A DNA stretch of 64,000 nt from DATARH01 sp035570495 (lineage in GTDB: Bacteria > Pseudomonadota > Alphaproteobacteria > ATCC43930 > CGMCC-115725): assembly GCA_035570495.1 (NCBI GenBank), contig DATMLO010000025.1:1-64000 (forward strand), written 5' to 3'. The notes beneath the pieces were generated by a model. It ran no database searches and was not told the origin of the DNA. It worked only from the letters and a program-made list of their open reading frames with translations. This document shows, piece by piece, positions 27,690 to 36,349 of the stretch. Positions within the stretch are counted from its first letter, which is position 1; every line of letters begins with the position of its first letter. Both the position numbers and the translations under genes were made by a program.

Positions 27690-28601
27690 TTGACTGAGAG
27701 CCTGTGGTCCGACACCGCCAGTGTTGACGAGGCGACGGCGGTCACGCTGGAACTTACCGATTCTGTCATTGATGGGCTGTTGCGGCCGCCGCCCGGTCTC
27801 GAAGCGCGTGTCTACGAGGCGATGCGCTATTCGGCGCTCGCGCCCGGCAAGCGGCTGCGCCCGCTTCTGGTGCTGGCGAGCTCGCGCCTGTTTGGCGTCG
27901 CCCGCGGCAGCGCCTTGCAGGTCGCTGCGGCGCTCGAGATGGTGCACGCCTATTCGCTGATCCATGACGACCTCCCGGCGATGGACAATAGCGACCTGCG
28001 GCGCGGACGGCCGACCTGCCACAAGGCGTTCGACGAGGCGACGGCGGTGCTCGCCGGCGACGGGTTGCTGACGATGGCGTTCGAGGTACTGTCGCACCCC
28101 GACACCCACGGCAGCCCGTCGGTGCGCTGCGAGCTGGTGGCGGCGCTGGCGGCCGCTGCGGGCGGCGCCGGCATGGTCGGTGGCCAGATGATCGACCTGA
28201 TCGCCGAAAAACAGCCGCTCGACATGGGCGCGATCACCCGGCTGCAGCGGATGAAAACCGGCGCGCTGATCGCCTTTGCCTGCGAGGCGGGGGCGATCCT
28301 CGCTCGGGCGCCGCACGAGGTTCGCCTGGCCCTCAGGGGCTATGCGCACGACCTTGGGCTTGCCTTTCAGATCGCTGATGATCTACTGGACGTAGAAGGC
28401 TCGGCGGAGGAGACGGGGAAGCCCGTCGGCGCCGACGCTGCGGCTGGAAAAGCCACGTTTGTCTCGATACTTGGCGTTGAGCGCGCGCGCGCTCAAGCCG
28501 AGTTGCTGGTCGGTCAGGCGGTGGCCCATCTTGATTTGTTTGAGCAAAGAGCGGAACTTTTACGACAGGTGGCGCGATTTGTTATCGACCGCCGGACGTG
28601 A
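27690..28601 (+). CDS. ispA: farnesyl diphosphate synthase (polyprenyl synthetase)
   Basis: A 303-residue prenyltransferase. DDLPAMDNSDLRRGRPTCHK holds the first Asp-rich motif for the allylic diphosphate, and FQIADDLLDVEGSAE holds the second. GKRLRPLLV binds isopentenyl diphosphate. It condenses dimethylallyl and isopentenyl diphosphates to farnesyl diphosphate. TTG 27690 is the best start, with GGGGAAC ahead of it. It sits between xseB and dxs, so precursor supply and elongation are linked. Confidence 0.92.
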   Translation: MTESLWSDTASVDEATAVTLELTDSVIDGLLRPPPGLEARVYEAMRYSALAPGKRLRPLLVLASSRLFGVARGSALQVAAALEMVHAYSLIHDDLPAMDNSDLRRGRPTCHKAFDEATAVLAGDGLLTMAFEVLSHPDTHGSPSVRCELVAALAAAAGGAGMVGGQMIDLIAEKQPLDMGAITRLQRMKTGALIAFACEAGAILARAPHEVRLALRGYAHDLGLAFQIADDLLDVEGSAEETGKPVGADAAAGKATFVSILGVERARAQAELLVGQAVAHLDLFEQRAELLRQVARFVIDRRT

Positions 28602-28614
28602 GGAGCAGTAGCGA

Positions 28615-30555
28615 GTGGAACAAAAGCAGAGCGCCCGTATTTCGAACCGGACCCCGCTGTTGGATCAGATCGTGGTTCCGGCCGATCTGCGGAAGTTCCC
28701 CGAGTCGGATCTTCGCCAGATCGCCGACGAGTTGCGCAACGAGCTGATCGACGCCGTGTCGATCACCGGTGGGCATTTCGGCGCCGGGCTGGGCGTGGTC
28801 GAGCTCACCGTGGCGCTGCACTACGTCTTCAACACCCCGGATGACAAGCTGATCTGGGATGTCGGCCACCAGGCCTATCCGCACAAGATTCTCACTGGGC
28901 GGCGCGACCGCATCCGCACGATCCGCCAGGGCGGCGGACTCAGCGGCTTTACCAAGCGCTCGGAGAGCGAATACGACCCGTTTGGCGCGGCGCACAGCTC
29001 GACCTCGATCTCGGCCGGGCTCGGCATGGCGGTGGCGCGCGACTTCAAGGGCGACAAGCGCGATGTGATCGCGGTGATCGGCGACGGCGCGATGAGCGCC
29101 GGTATGGCCTATGAGGCGATGAACAATGCCGGGTCGATGGATGCTCGGCTCGTGGTCATCCTCAACGACAACGACATGTCGATCGCCCCGCCGGTCGGCG
29201 CGTTATCGTTCTATCTGTCGCGGCTTTTGTCGTCGAAGTCGTTCCGCTCGTTGCGTCATCTGGCCAGCGACATCGGGCGCTTCCTGCCGAAGCGGCTGGA
29301 AATCGCGGCGCGTCGCGCCGAGGAGCTGGCGCGCAGCTTTGTGACCGGCGGCACCCTTTTCGAGGAGATGGGCTTTTATTACGTCGGCCCGATCGATGGC
29401 CACAACATGGACCATCTCGTGCCGGTTCTCAAAAACGTGCGCGACGCCAAGGACACCGGGCCGGTCTTGATCCATGTCGTGACCGAGAAGGGGCACGGCT
29501 ACGAACCGGCGGAAAATTCCGACGACAAGTGGCATTCGGTGTCGAAGTTCGAGGTGGTCAGCGGCGCGCAGGCGAAGTCGACCTCGAAGGCGCCGTCCTA
29601 CACCAGCGTCTTCGCCAAGCAGCTGATCAAGGAAGCCGAGAAGGACGACACGATCGTCGCGATCACCGCTGCGATGCCGTCGGGCACCGGGCTCAACCTG
29701 TTCGGCGACAAATTCCCCAAGCGCACCTTTGATGTCGGCATCGCCGAGCAGCATGCGGTGACCTTTGCCGCCGGCCTCGCGACCCAGGGCATGAAGCCGT
29801 TTGCCGCGATCTATTCGACCTTCCTGCAGCGCGGCTACGACCAGGTCGTGCACGATGTCGCGATCCAGAAGCTGCCGGTGCGCTTTGCGCTCGACCGCGC
29901 CGGGCTCGTCGGCAATGACGGCCAGACCCATGCCGGCTCGTTCGATATCGGCTATCTCGGCGCGCTGCCGGGGTTTGTGCTGATGGCGGCGGCCGACGAG
30001 GCCGAGCTGGTGCACATGGTGTCGACCCAGGTCGCGATCGACGATGGCCCCTCGGCGCTGCGCTTCCCGCGCGGCGACGGTGTTGGCGTCGAGATGCCGG
30101 CAGAAGGCCAGCCGCTGGAGATCGGCCGCGGCCGCATCGTCCGCGAGGGCACGACGATCGCGCTGCTGTCTTACGGCGCGCGTTTGCAGGAGTGTTTGAA
30201 GGCGGCGCAGGAGCTCGGCACTTTCGGGCTGTCGACGACGGTCGCCGATGCGCGTTTCGCGAAGCCGCTCGACACCGATCTCATCAACCGCCTGGTGCGC
30301 GAGCACGAGGTCGTCATCACCATCGAGGAAGGCGCCATCGGCGGTTTTGGCAGCTTTGTACTGCAATATTTGGCGCAAAGCGGGCAGCTCGACCACGGCC
30401 TCAAGATCCGCTCGATGTGCCTGCCCGACATCTTTATCGAACACGATTCGCAGGGCGGGCAGTACGAGGTCGCCGGGCTCAACGCCAAGCACATCGTCGC
30501 AACCGCGCTCGCCGCGCTGGGCCGCGAAGTGGTCGAGGCTCCGGCGCGCGCGTAA
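28615..30555 (+). CDS. dxs: 1-deoxy-D-xylulose-5-phosphate synthase
   Basis: A 646-residue thiamine-diphosphate enzyme at the usual family length. WDVGHQAYPHKILTGRRDR and GDGAMSAGMAYEAMNNAG form the thiamine-binding part, and DVGIAEQHAVTFAAGLA carries the catalytic Glu of the second domain. The C-terminal domain is transketolase-like. It joins pyruvate and glyceraldehyde 3-phosphate in the first step of the methylerythritol phosphate pathway. GTG 28615 follows GAGGAG by 8 bases. It lies 13 bases after ispA, in one operon. Confidence 0.96.
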   Translation: MEQKQSARISNRTPLLDQIVVPADLRKFPESDLRQIADELRNELIDAVSITGGHFGAGLGVVELTVALHYVFNTPDDKLIWDVGHQAYPHKILTGRRDRIRTIRQGGGLSGFTKRSESEYDPFGAAHSSTSISAGLGMAVARDFKGDKRDVIAVIGDGAMSAGMAYEAMNNAGSMDARLVVILNDNDMSIAPPVGALSFYLSRLLSSKSFRSLRHLASDIGRFLPKRLEIAARRAEELARSFVTGGTLFEEMGFYYVGPIDGHNMDHLVPVLKNVRDAKDTGPVLIHVVTEKGHGYEPAENSDDKWHSVSKFEVVSGAQAKSTSKAPSYTSVFAKQLIKEAEKDDTIVAITAAMPSGTGLNLFGDKFPKRTFDVGIAEQHAVTFAAGLATQGMKPFAAIYSTFLQRGYDQVVHDVAIQKLPVRFALDRAGLVGNDGQTHAGSFDIGYLGALPGFVLMAAADEAELVHMVSTQVAIDDGPSALRFPRGDGVGVEMPAEGQPLEIGRGRIVREGTTIALLSYGARLQECLKAAQELGTFGLSTTVADARFAKPLDTDLINRLVREHEVVITIEEGAIGGFGSFVLQYLAQSGQLDHGLKIRSMCLPDIFIEHDSQGGQYEVAGLNAKHIVATALAALGREVVEAPARA

Positions 30556-30571
30556 CGTCGCGAATCTGAAA

Positions 30572-30675
30572 CTCCACCCCCATCCCGACCTTCCCCCATC
30601 GAGGGGGAAGGGCTGTGCTTGCGCGCCGGCAATGGTTTCCCTCCCCTTGGATGGGGGAGGGTTGGAGTGAGGGTG
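30572..30675. repeat. intergenic hairpin repeat between dxs and tlyA
   Basis: CACCCCCATCCCGACC and CCTTCCCCCATCGAGGGGG on the left mirror GGATGGGGGAGGG and GGAGTGAGGGTG on the right. Each arm can also fold by itself. Typical extragenic palindrome of GC-rich alphaproteobacteria. Confidence 0.6.
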
Positions 30676-31413
30676 ATGCCCTCGAAGCGCCGCGCGGACC
30701 AGCTGCTCGTTGATCGCGGGCTCGCCGAAAGCCGCGCCAAGGCGCAGGCGCTGATCCTCGCCGGCGTGGTGTTTGCCGGCGAGCGGCGCATCGACAAGGC
30801 CGGCGAGACTGTTGCCGATGAAACGGCCATCGAGGTGCGCGGCCGCGATCACCCCTGGGTGTCGCGCGGCGGCGTCAAGCTCGCGCATGCGCTCGAGCAT
30901 TTCGCGATCGATGTGAGTGGGTTGGTCGCGCTGGATATCGGCGCGTCGACCGGCGGGTTTGTCGATGTGCTGCTGACGAACGGCGCGGCGCGCGTGCACG
31001 CGGTCGATGTCGGGCGCGGACAGCTGGCCTGGAAGCTGCGGCAAGATCCGCACGTCGTCGTGCATGACGGGGTCAACGCGCGATATCTGACCGCCGACAA
31101 GATTGGCGAGGCGGTCGACATCGTGACCTGTGACGCGAGCTTTATCGGTCTGGCGACGGTGCTGCCGGCGTCGCTCGCGCTCGCCAAGCCGCGCGCCCGG
31201 CTGGTCGCGCTCGTCAAACCGCAATTCGAGGCGGGGCCCGGCGCGGTGGGCAAAGGCGGCGTGGTGCGCGACGCGGAAGTGCATCGCGCGGTGTGCGAGG
31301 CGGCGACCGCGTGGGTCACGGCGCAGGGCTGGGAGGTCGTCGGTCTCACCGACAGCCCGATCACCGGGCCGGCCGGCAACAAGGAATTTCTGCTGTACGC
31401 GCGGCGTCCTTAG
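30676..31413 (+). CDS. tlyA: TlyA family rRNA (cytidine-2'-O)-methyltransferase
   Basis: A 245-residue protein. An N-terminal S4 RNA-binding domain (RADQLLVDRGLAESRAKAQA) joins an FtsJ-like methyltransferase with the SAM motif ALDIGASTGGFVDVLL, then TCDASFIGL and LVKPQFEAG. Known members methylate 16S and 23S rRNA, and the older name is hemolysin A. ATG 30676 is chosen at the S4 domain start, since the longer frame runs through the hairpin repeat. It follows dxs, as in many relatives. Confidence 0.9.
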   Translation: MPSKRRADQLLVDRGLAESRAKAQALILAGVVFAGERRIDKAGETVADETAIEVRGRDHPWVSRGGVKLAHALEHFAIDVSGLVALDIGASTGGFVDVLLTNGAARVHAVDVGRGQLAWKLRQDPHVVVHDGVNARYLTADKIGEAVDIVTCDASFIGLATVLPASLALAKPRARLVALVKPQFEAGPGAVGKGGVVRDAEVHRAVCEAATAWVTAQGWEVVGLTDSPITGPAGNKEFLLYARRP

Positions 31414-31421
31414 CCTCCACC

Positions 31422-31489
31422 CCGGCGAAGGCCGTGGCCGATCCATCCATCTCACGAGCAGTGGAAAAATGGGTTCCGGCCTTCGCCGG
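31422..31489. repeat. intergenic inverted repeat after tlyA
   Basis: CCGGCGAAGGCC at 31422-31433 is perfectly inverted as GGCCTTCGCCGG at 31478-31489. It may act as a terminator-like hairpin; there is no T run on either side. Confidence 0.55.
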
Positions 31490-31506
31490 AATGGTAAAAA
31501 CAAGCG

Positions 31507-32259
31507 ATGATTTCTCCGACTGGCCCCTTTGCCGGCTTTCGGCCGGCGGCGTTCGATTTCTTTCGCGGCCTCGTGGTCAATAACGATCCGCTCTGGTTCA
31601 AGCCGCGCAAAGCGGTCTATGACGCGGAAGTCTTGGCGCCGTTTCGCGCGCTGCTGACCGCGCTGACCGAGGCGCTCGACGCGGCCGGCGTGCCGCTGGT
31701 CGGCGACCCGGCCCGCGGCATTTTTCGCATCTATCGCGACGTGCGGTTTTCGGCCAACAAGCAGCTCTACAAGACGCATCAGGGCGCGGTGCTGACCCGC
31801 TCGGGCGGCAAGGGTGATCCCGGGCTGCTCTATGTGCATTTCGAGCCGGGCGCGTCGATCATCGGCGCCGGGTTCTGGCATGCCGAACCGGGGCTGCTCA
31901 CGAAGTTGCGCGGCGCGGTCGCCGGCGACCCCGATGGGTTCCTGGCGATGGCCGAGCGGCTGACCGCGCGCGGCTATTCGGTGACCTGCGAGAACGAGCG
32001 GCTGACGCGGCCGCCGCGCGGTTTCGAGGCGGTGAAGGGCACGCCGGTCGCGGATTATGTCTGCTGGAAGAATTTCCTGACCGATGTCGCGGTCAGCGAT
32101 GAGGACATGCAGTCGCCGGGCCTTATTGGCCGCATCGTCGATTTCGCGCTCGCCGCGCGGCCGCTGCTCGAATGGGGCTGGGCCGCTGCGGCCGACGACA
32201 TCCCGCCGCCGTTGACCCTCAAGATGCCGACCCGCCCGCTGCCGCGGCCGGATTTCTGA
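31507..32259 (+). CDS. DUF2461 (TIGR02453) family protein
   Basis: A 250-residue protein recognisable by FAGFRPAAFDFFRGLVVNND, FRIYRDVRFSANKQLYKTHQ, then the YVHFEPGASIIGAGFWHAEP block. These are the conserved parts of the TIGR02453/DUF2461 family. Its biochemical role is unknown. The gene is convergent with the glyoxalase-fold gene at 32463. No signal peptide or membrane segment is seen. Confidence 0.85.
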   Translation: MISPTGPFAGFRPAAFDFFRGLVVNNDPLWFKPRKAVYDAEVLAPFRALLTALTEALDAAGVPLVGDPARGIFRIYRDVRFSANKQLYKTHQGAVLTRSGGKGDPGLLYVHFEPGASIIGAGFWHAEPGLLTKLRGAVAGDPDGFLAMAERLTARGYSVTCENERLTRPPRGFEAVKGTPVADYVCWKNFLTDVAVSDEDMQSPGLIGRIVDFALAARPLLEWGWAAAADDIPPPLTLKMPTRPLPRPDF

Positions 32260-32394
32260 CGTTGCCTGTTTTTGCTGGAAATTTACAGGCGAGACGAGCC
32301 TAGGCGGCGGTGCTACGAGGCGCCAGAGTCGCGATACGATCGACAAAAGAGTGGCGATCATACGGAACATATAGTGAACATTCGGGATCGTTCA

Positions 32395-32420
32395 AGAGGC
32401 GGCCTTTGCGGGCCGCCTCT
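32395..32420. terminator. hairpin between convergent genes
   Basis: AGAGGCGGCC at 32395-32404 and GGCCGCCTCT at 32411-32420 form a perfect 10-base stem with a 6-base loop. There is no strong T run. Position between converging genes suggests a bidirectional terminator. Confidence 0.5.
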
Positions 32421-32462
32421 CTGACGTTTGCCCTGGCTTCCCCGCGACAGCGGGGCCGGGCC

Positions 32463-32870
32463 TTACTCTTGGAAGCCGGCTGGCGCCGCCTCGGTCTTGT
32501 CGAAGTCGAACTCGACCTTGCCGCCATGCGGGTCGTCAAAGAAGAGCTGCCACAGGCCCTCGCGCACCCCGCCCTTCGGCAGACGGCGCAGTTCGTACTC
32601 GACGCCGGCCTTTTTGAGTTTCGCGGCGGTGCCCGGGAGGTCGGTCGCGGTGAACGCCATGTGATCGATGACACCGGCGCGGTGCTCCTGCAGCTTGTCG
32701 CGGTGGATCACATGCAGGATCGGCTGGTCGCCGACATAGAGCCAGTAGCCCGGGAAGCGGAAATTCGGCCGCGGCCCTTCCTCGAAGCCGAGCAGGTCGC
32801 AATAGAACTTGCGGGTCGTTTCGAGATCGTCGCTCAGCACGGTGAAATGATTCATTCCCTGAAGGCTCAT
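32463..32870 (-). CDS. VOC (glyoxalase-fold) family protein
   Basis: A 135-residue single-domain VOC protein: MNHFTVLSDDLETTRKFYCD opens it, GVIDHMAFTATDLPG starts the second half, and FFDDPHGGKVEFDFD holds the usual late metal-binding Glu. His in MNHFTV and IDHMAF are the other expected metal ligands. AAAGGAG stands 8 bases before ATG 32870. Function within the superfamily is open. The next genes upstream (isomerase, enoyl-CoA hydratase) suggest aromatic or acid catabolism. Confidence 0.82.
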   Translation of the reverse strand: MSLQGMNHFTVLSDDLETTRKFYCDLLGFEEGPRPNFRFPGYWLYVGDQPILHVIHRDKLQEHRAGVIDHMAFTATDLPGTAAKLKKAGVEYELRRLPKGGVREGLWQLFFDDPHGGKVEFDFDKTEAAPAGFQE

Positions 32871-32964
32871 CCGACATCTCCTTTGCGAAGGCGTCATCCG
32901 CGCGCGCGGACATGCCGATATCTTAACCGATGCGCCGCTTCGGGTGCGACGGGATTTTAAGGGC

Positions 32965-33603
32965 TCACTCGGCGTCGGGCTGGCGCGCGGGCGCGGCGTC
33001 GGCGAAGGCGGGGATCGCCATCACCGTATCGTAGACCCGCATGACCCGCTGGTACGGCGTCAGGTCGGCGCCAAAAGTCTTGGCCGGGTAGACCTGGGTC
33101 ACCAGGCCGATATCGGCGAGGGTCGGCTGGTCGCCGTGGCACAATGTGCCGGCCTCCTTGTGGTCGGCGAGGAGCGTCTCCATCGCCGCCAGTCCGGCGC
33201 CGTACCAGCGATGGATCCAGGCGCCGAGCTGATCCTGGCTCCAGTGCATCTCGTCGAGCAGGTAGTGGCGGATGCGCGGCACGATCAGCGGGTGCGAGTC
33301 GGCGATGTTGATGAGCGCGAAGCCGCGGCACCAGGCGCGTGACGCGGCGTCCTTCGGCAGGAGCGGTGGGGTGGGATGCGTCTCGTCGAGATATTCGAGG
33401 ATCGCCAGCGACTGAAACAGGCGGACATCGCCGTCGACCAGGGTCGGCACGACCATTTGCGGGTTAACGGCCTTGTAGCCGGGGTCGAACTGGTCGCCCT
33501 TTTCGAGATGCAGAAAGGTGTCGTCATGCGCAATGCCCTTGAGGTTCATCGCGATGCGCACGCGGAACGCCGCCTGCGAGCGGTAGTAGGTGTAGAATTT
33601 CAT
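32965..33603 (-). CDS. maiA: maleylacetoacetate isomerase (zeta-class GST)
   Basis: A 212-residue glutathione transferase of the zeta class. The N-terminal thioredoxin-like domain has YYRSQAAFRVRIAMNLKGI, the glutathione-activating Ser region. NPQMVVPTLVDGD and LFQSLAILEYLDETHP bind the peptide backbone. The C-terminal helical domain has GDQPTLADIGLVTQVY. It isomerises maleylacetoacetate or maleylpyruvate in tyrosine or gentisate breakdown. ATG 33603 fits the domain start. Confidence 0.85.
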   Translation of the reverse strand: MKFYTYYRSQAAFRVRIAMNLKGIAHDDTFLHLEKGDQFDPGYKAVNPQMVVPTLVDGDVRLFQSLAILEYLDETHPTPPLLPKDAASRAWCRGFALINIADSHPLIVPRIRHYLLDEMHWSQDQLGAWIHRWYGAGLAAMETLLADHKEAGTLCHGDQPTLADIGLVTQVYPAKTFGADLTPYQRVMRVYDTVMAIPAFADAAPARQPDAE

Positions 33604-33698
33604 GCCGCATTTCCCCTGTCGCTGACGGCACATTTCTAGCCGCCAGCGGGCGGCGCGGCCGCTCAATCATCTGTGAATTGGGCGTCCGTGAAGTGGGC

Positions 33699-34520
33699 CT
33701 ATTCCTTGAACTGCGCCGAGCGCCAGCGCACCGCGGCCGGGACGCCTTCGGTCTGCGCGATCTCGCGGAAGCGCGCGCCCAGTTCGGTGGTCGTCGCATA
33801 GAGCGGGCCGCAGACATCGAGCCCGGCGTAAAGCGCGGTACGGAAGCCGGCGGCATCGGCGACGCGGTTGACCGCGCGTTTTGTGGCATAGAGCGCCTCG
33901 GGCGAGATCAGCGACAGCCGCTTGGCGAATTTGAGGCTCGCTTCGCGCAGCTGGCCAACCGGCACGACCCGGTTGACCATGCCGAGGCGCTGCGCCTCCT
34001 GCGCGTCGATCTGGTCGCCGAAATAGAGGAGCTCGCGGGCCTTCTTGTAGCCGATGATCATCGGCATCACGATCGCCGGGCCTACGGCTGAGAAGCGGAC
34101 CTCGGGCTCGCCGAAGGTCGCGTTGTCGGCGGCGATGGTCATGTCGCACAGCATCACGAGCTCGCAGCCGCCGCCCAGCACATGGCCCTGGACCGAGGCG
34201 ATCACCGGTTTTCGCATCAGCCATGGCGCCATCTCGAATTCGAGCTGCGGCGCGAGATGCGCGTGCGCGGTGGTGGGGTTGCCGCGCCAGTCGGGAACGC
34301 CCGGCTCGGGCTTGGCGCCGATGTCGTAGCCGGCGCAAAAACTGCGGCCTTCGGCGCGTAGCAGCACGACGCTGGTGGCTGGGTCGACGTCGGCCTTGGC
34401 AAAGGCCTCGGTCAACGCATGCTGCAGCTCATGGCTGATCGCGTTGAGCTTGTCGGGGCGGTTGAGGGTGATGATGCCGACCTTGTCGTCGACCTCGTAG
34501 AGGACGATGTCGTCTGCCAT
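33699..34520 (-). CDS. enoyl-CoA hydratase/isomerase family protein
   Basis: A 273-residue crotonase-fold enzyme. VGIITLNRPDKLNAIS begins it. LRAEGRSFCAGYDIGA is the CoA-adenine and first oxyanion segment, and VQGHVLGGGCELVMLCDMTI the second oxyanion segment. The usual acidic catalytic residue is in FGEPEVRFSAVGPAI. It probably hydrates or isomerises an unsaturated acyl-CoA. It sits 11 bases after the frameshifted acyl-CoA synthetase, consistent with acid activation followed by hydration. Confidence 0.88.
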   Translation of the reverse strand: MADDIVLYEVDDKVGIITLNRPDKLNAISHELQHALTEAFAKADVDPATSVVLLRAEGRSFCAGYDIGAKPEPGVPDWRGNPTTAHAHLAPQLEFEMAPWLMRKPVIASVQGHVLGGGCELVMLCDMTIAADNATFGEPEVRFSAVGPAIVMPMIIGYKKARELLYFGDQIDAQEAQRLGMVNRVVPVGQLREASLKFAKRLSLISPEALYATKRAVNRVADAAGFRTALYAGLDVCGPLYATTTELGARFREIAQTEGVPAAVRWRSAQFKE

Positions 34521-34531
34521 GTCTGCCCTCC

Positions 34532-35907
34532 CTAGCTTCTATGACGTCCCAAGCGGTCGAGCGCGCCCAGCCCCTCCCGAATGCCACCGATCACCGCGAC
34601 GCCGCGCTCGCGCAGATAGGCGACAAAGTTGCGGTCCATGATGCCGGGGCGCGTGCTCAACAGGTAATGCGGCTTGGCGCTCTGCCGCGCCGCCTCAGCG
34701 AAGAGGTCGAGATAGGTCATCGCGGTCTGCGGCCAGTCGAAGGGCTGGTCGTCGAAATTGTCGCGCGCGAAGACGATGATGTCGTGCCCGGGGCTGGCGT
34801 CGAACATTTTGAGTGCTTGCGGCAGGTTTGCCGCGAAGGTGCCGCTGCCCCAGGCGTCGCACGGGTTGCCGTCGCCGGTGATAAAGCCGCAGCCGGCTTC
34901 GAGCTCTGCCTTTTGTGTGGGAGAGAGCGGGGGGATTTGCAAGCCGGTCGCGGCGGCGACATCGAGGATCAGCTCGGCGACCCCGCCCGACGACATGACG
35001 ATGGCGATGCGCCGTCCCCTCGGCCGCCTTGGCGATTGCAGCGCGGCCAGCGTCTCGGTCAGCTCGACGAGGTCATCGACCTCGATCACGCGATGCGCGC
35101 GCAGCATGTCGGAGATCGCTTCCGGGTTGCCGGCGTCGCTGGCGGTGTGGGTGGTGATGGCATAGCGCGAGCGCGCGGTGCGCCCGACCTTGAGCAGGAC
35201 CACCGGCTTGTCCAGCGCCGCGGCCCGGTCGAGCGCCGCGGCGAAACGCTCGGGCTCACGGATGGTCTCGATAAAGCCGCCGATGATCGCGGTGTCCGGG
35301 TCCTCGACCAGGTATTCGAGATAGGCCGCCGCGGTCACCGCCGCCTCATTGCCGGCCGAGACGATATGGTGAAGCCATAGCGCCGCGTGTCGGTCAGGAG
35401 GCGGAGGCACAGGCCGCCGCTATGCGAGATGATGCCGACATTGCCGGCGAGCCCGGCCGGGTCGCGCAGCTCCTGCAGGTAGCTGGAGCTTTTATGGTGC
35501 GGGCTCAGCACCCCCATGCAGTTCGACCCGCATAGCGCGATGTCGTGCTCGCGGCAGATGTCTTCGATCTTCGATTGCAGCGCGCGGCCCTCGTCGCCCG
35601 TCTCGGCAAAGCCGCCATCGAAGATCACCGCGGCCTTCATCCCGCTCTTCGCGGCCGCGATAAAGGCCGGCAGTACGCGCTCGTGGCCCAACGAGAACAC
35701 CGCGACGTCCGGCGCCTCGGGCAGCTCGGCCGGGCTCGGATAGCAGGGGCGGTTGAGGAGGCTCGTGTAGTTCGGATTGACCAGATGGACGCGGCCGGCA
35801 TAGCCGAGGCGTTCGAGCGTGGCGATGACCCGGCGGCCGGGGGTCGGCTTGTCCGACGCGCCGATGATGGCGATCGATTCCGGCCGGAACAGCGGCTTCA
35901 GCTGCAT
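34532..35907 (-). pseudogene. NDP-forming acyl-CoA synthetase alpha-type, frameshifted
   Basis: Starts at ATG 35907 with LFRPESIAIIGASDKPTPGR, a CoA-binding domain, and ISHSGGLCLRLLTDTRRYGF. At about 35365-35372 the sense moves to another frame, which resumes IVSAGNEAAVTAAAYLEYLV and continues through KPVVLLKVGRTARS to 34532. Adding one base restores a single protein of about 458 residues. It lacks the ATP-grasp domain found in the one-piece enzymes, and the next gene is not an ATP-grasp subunit. These enzymes convert acyl-CoA and ADP or GDP to acid and ATP or GTP, or the reverse. Dead gene or sequence error. Confidence 0.75.
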
Positions 35908-35953
35908 GGCCCCCGTCCCCGTGGGTTAGCTCGCGCGAAGCGTAGTCGCTCGC

Positions 35954-36349
35954 TCAGCGCTTCGCCAGCAGGTCGATCTCGACCAGCGCGCCGCGCGCCA
36001 GGCCGGTGACGCCGATGCAGGTGCGCGCCGGTAATTTTCCTTCGGCGAAACAGGAGCGCCAGACCGTGTTCATCGCCGCGTAGTCGCGCTCGAAATGCGT
36101 CAGGTACACGCGGGCGAAGACGATTTTATCGAGCGCGCTGCCGGCGCCGGCGAGTACGATCTTCAGGTTCTCGACGACCCGGCGGGTCTGCGCCTCGATC
36201 CCGTCGGGGAGCGGCGCGTTGTCGTCGGCGGGGTCGGTCGGCATCTGTCCCGTCACGAAGACCCAGCCGTCGGCGGCGACGGCGTGGCTGAACGGCGCGA
36301 CTGGCGTCGGCGCTCCGGCGACCATCAGGAATTCGATAGGTGCGCTCAT
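35954..36349 (-). CDS. RidA family protein
   Basis: A 131-residue YjgF/RidA-fold protein. PVAPFSHAVAADGWVFVTGQ and the C-terminal ARTCIGVTGLARGALVEIDL hold the substrate-binding Arg and Glu of the fold. RidA deaminates reactive enamines and imines; subfamily members act in catabolic pathways. Its ATG overlaps the TGA of the Rieske oxygenase gene by 4 bases, so the two are translated together, suggesting it clears an intermediate of that pathway. Confidence 0.85.
   Translation of the reverse strand: MSAPIEFLMVAGAPTPVAPFSHAVAADGWVFVTGQMPTDPADDNAPLPDGIEAQTRRVVENLKIVLAGAGSALDKIVFARVYLTHFERDYAAMNTVWRSCFAEGKLPARTCIGVTGLARGALVEIDLLAKR

Noticed and set aside
29203..32370. Very long minus-strand open frame (about 1055 codons)
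   Set aside because: It lies antisense to dxs, tlyA and the DUF2461 gene, which are certain. Composition is Arg/Gly-rich with no domain; typical of GC-rich antisense frames.
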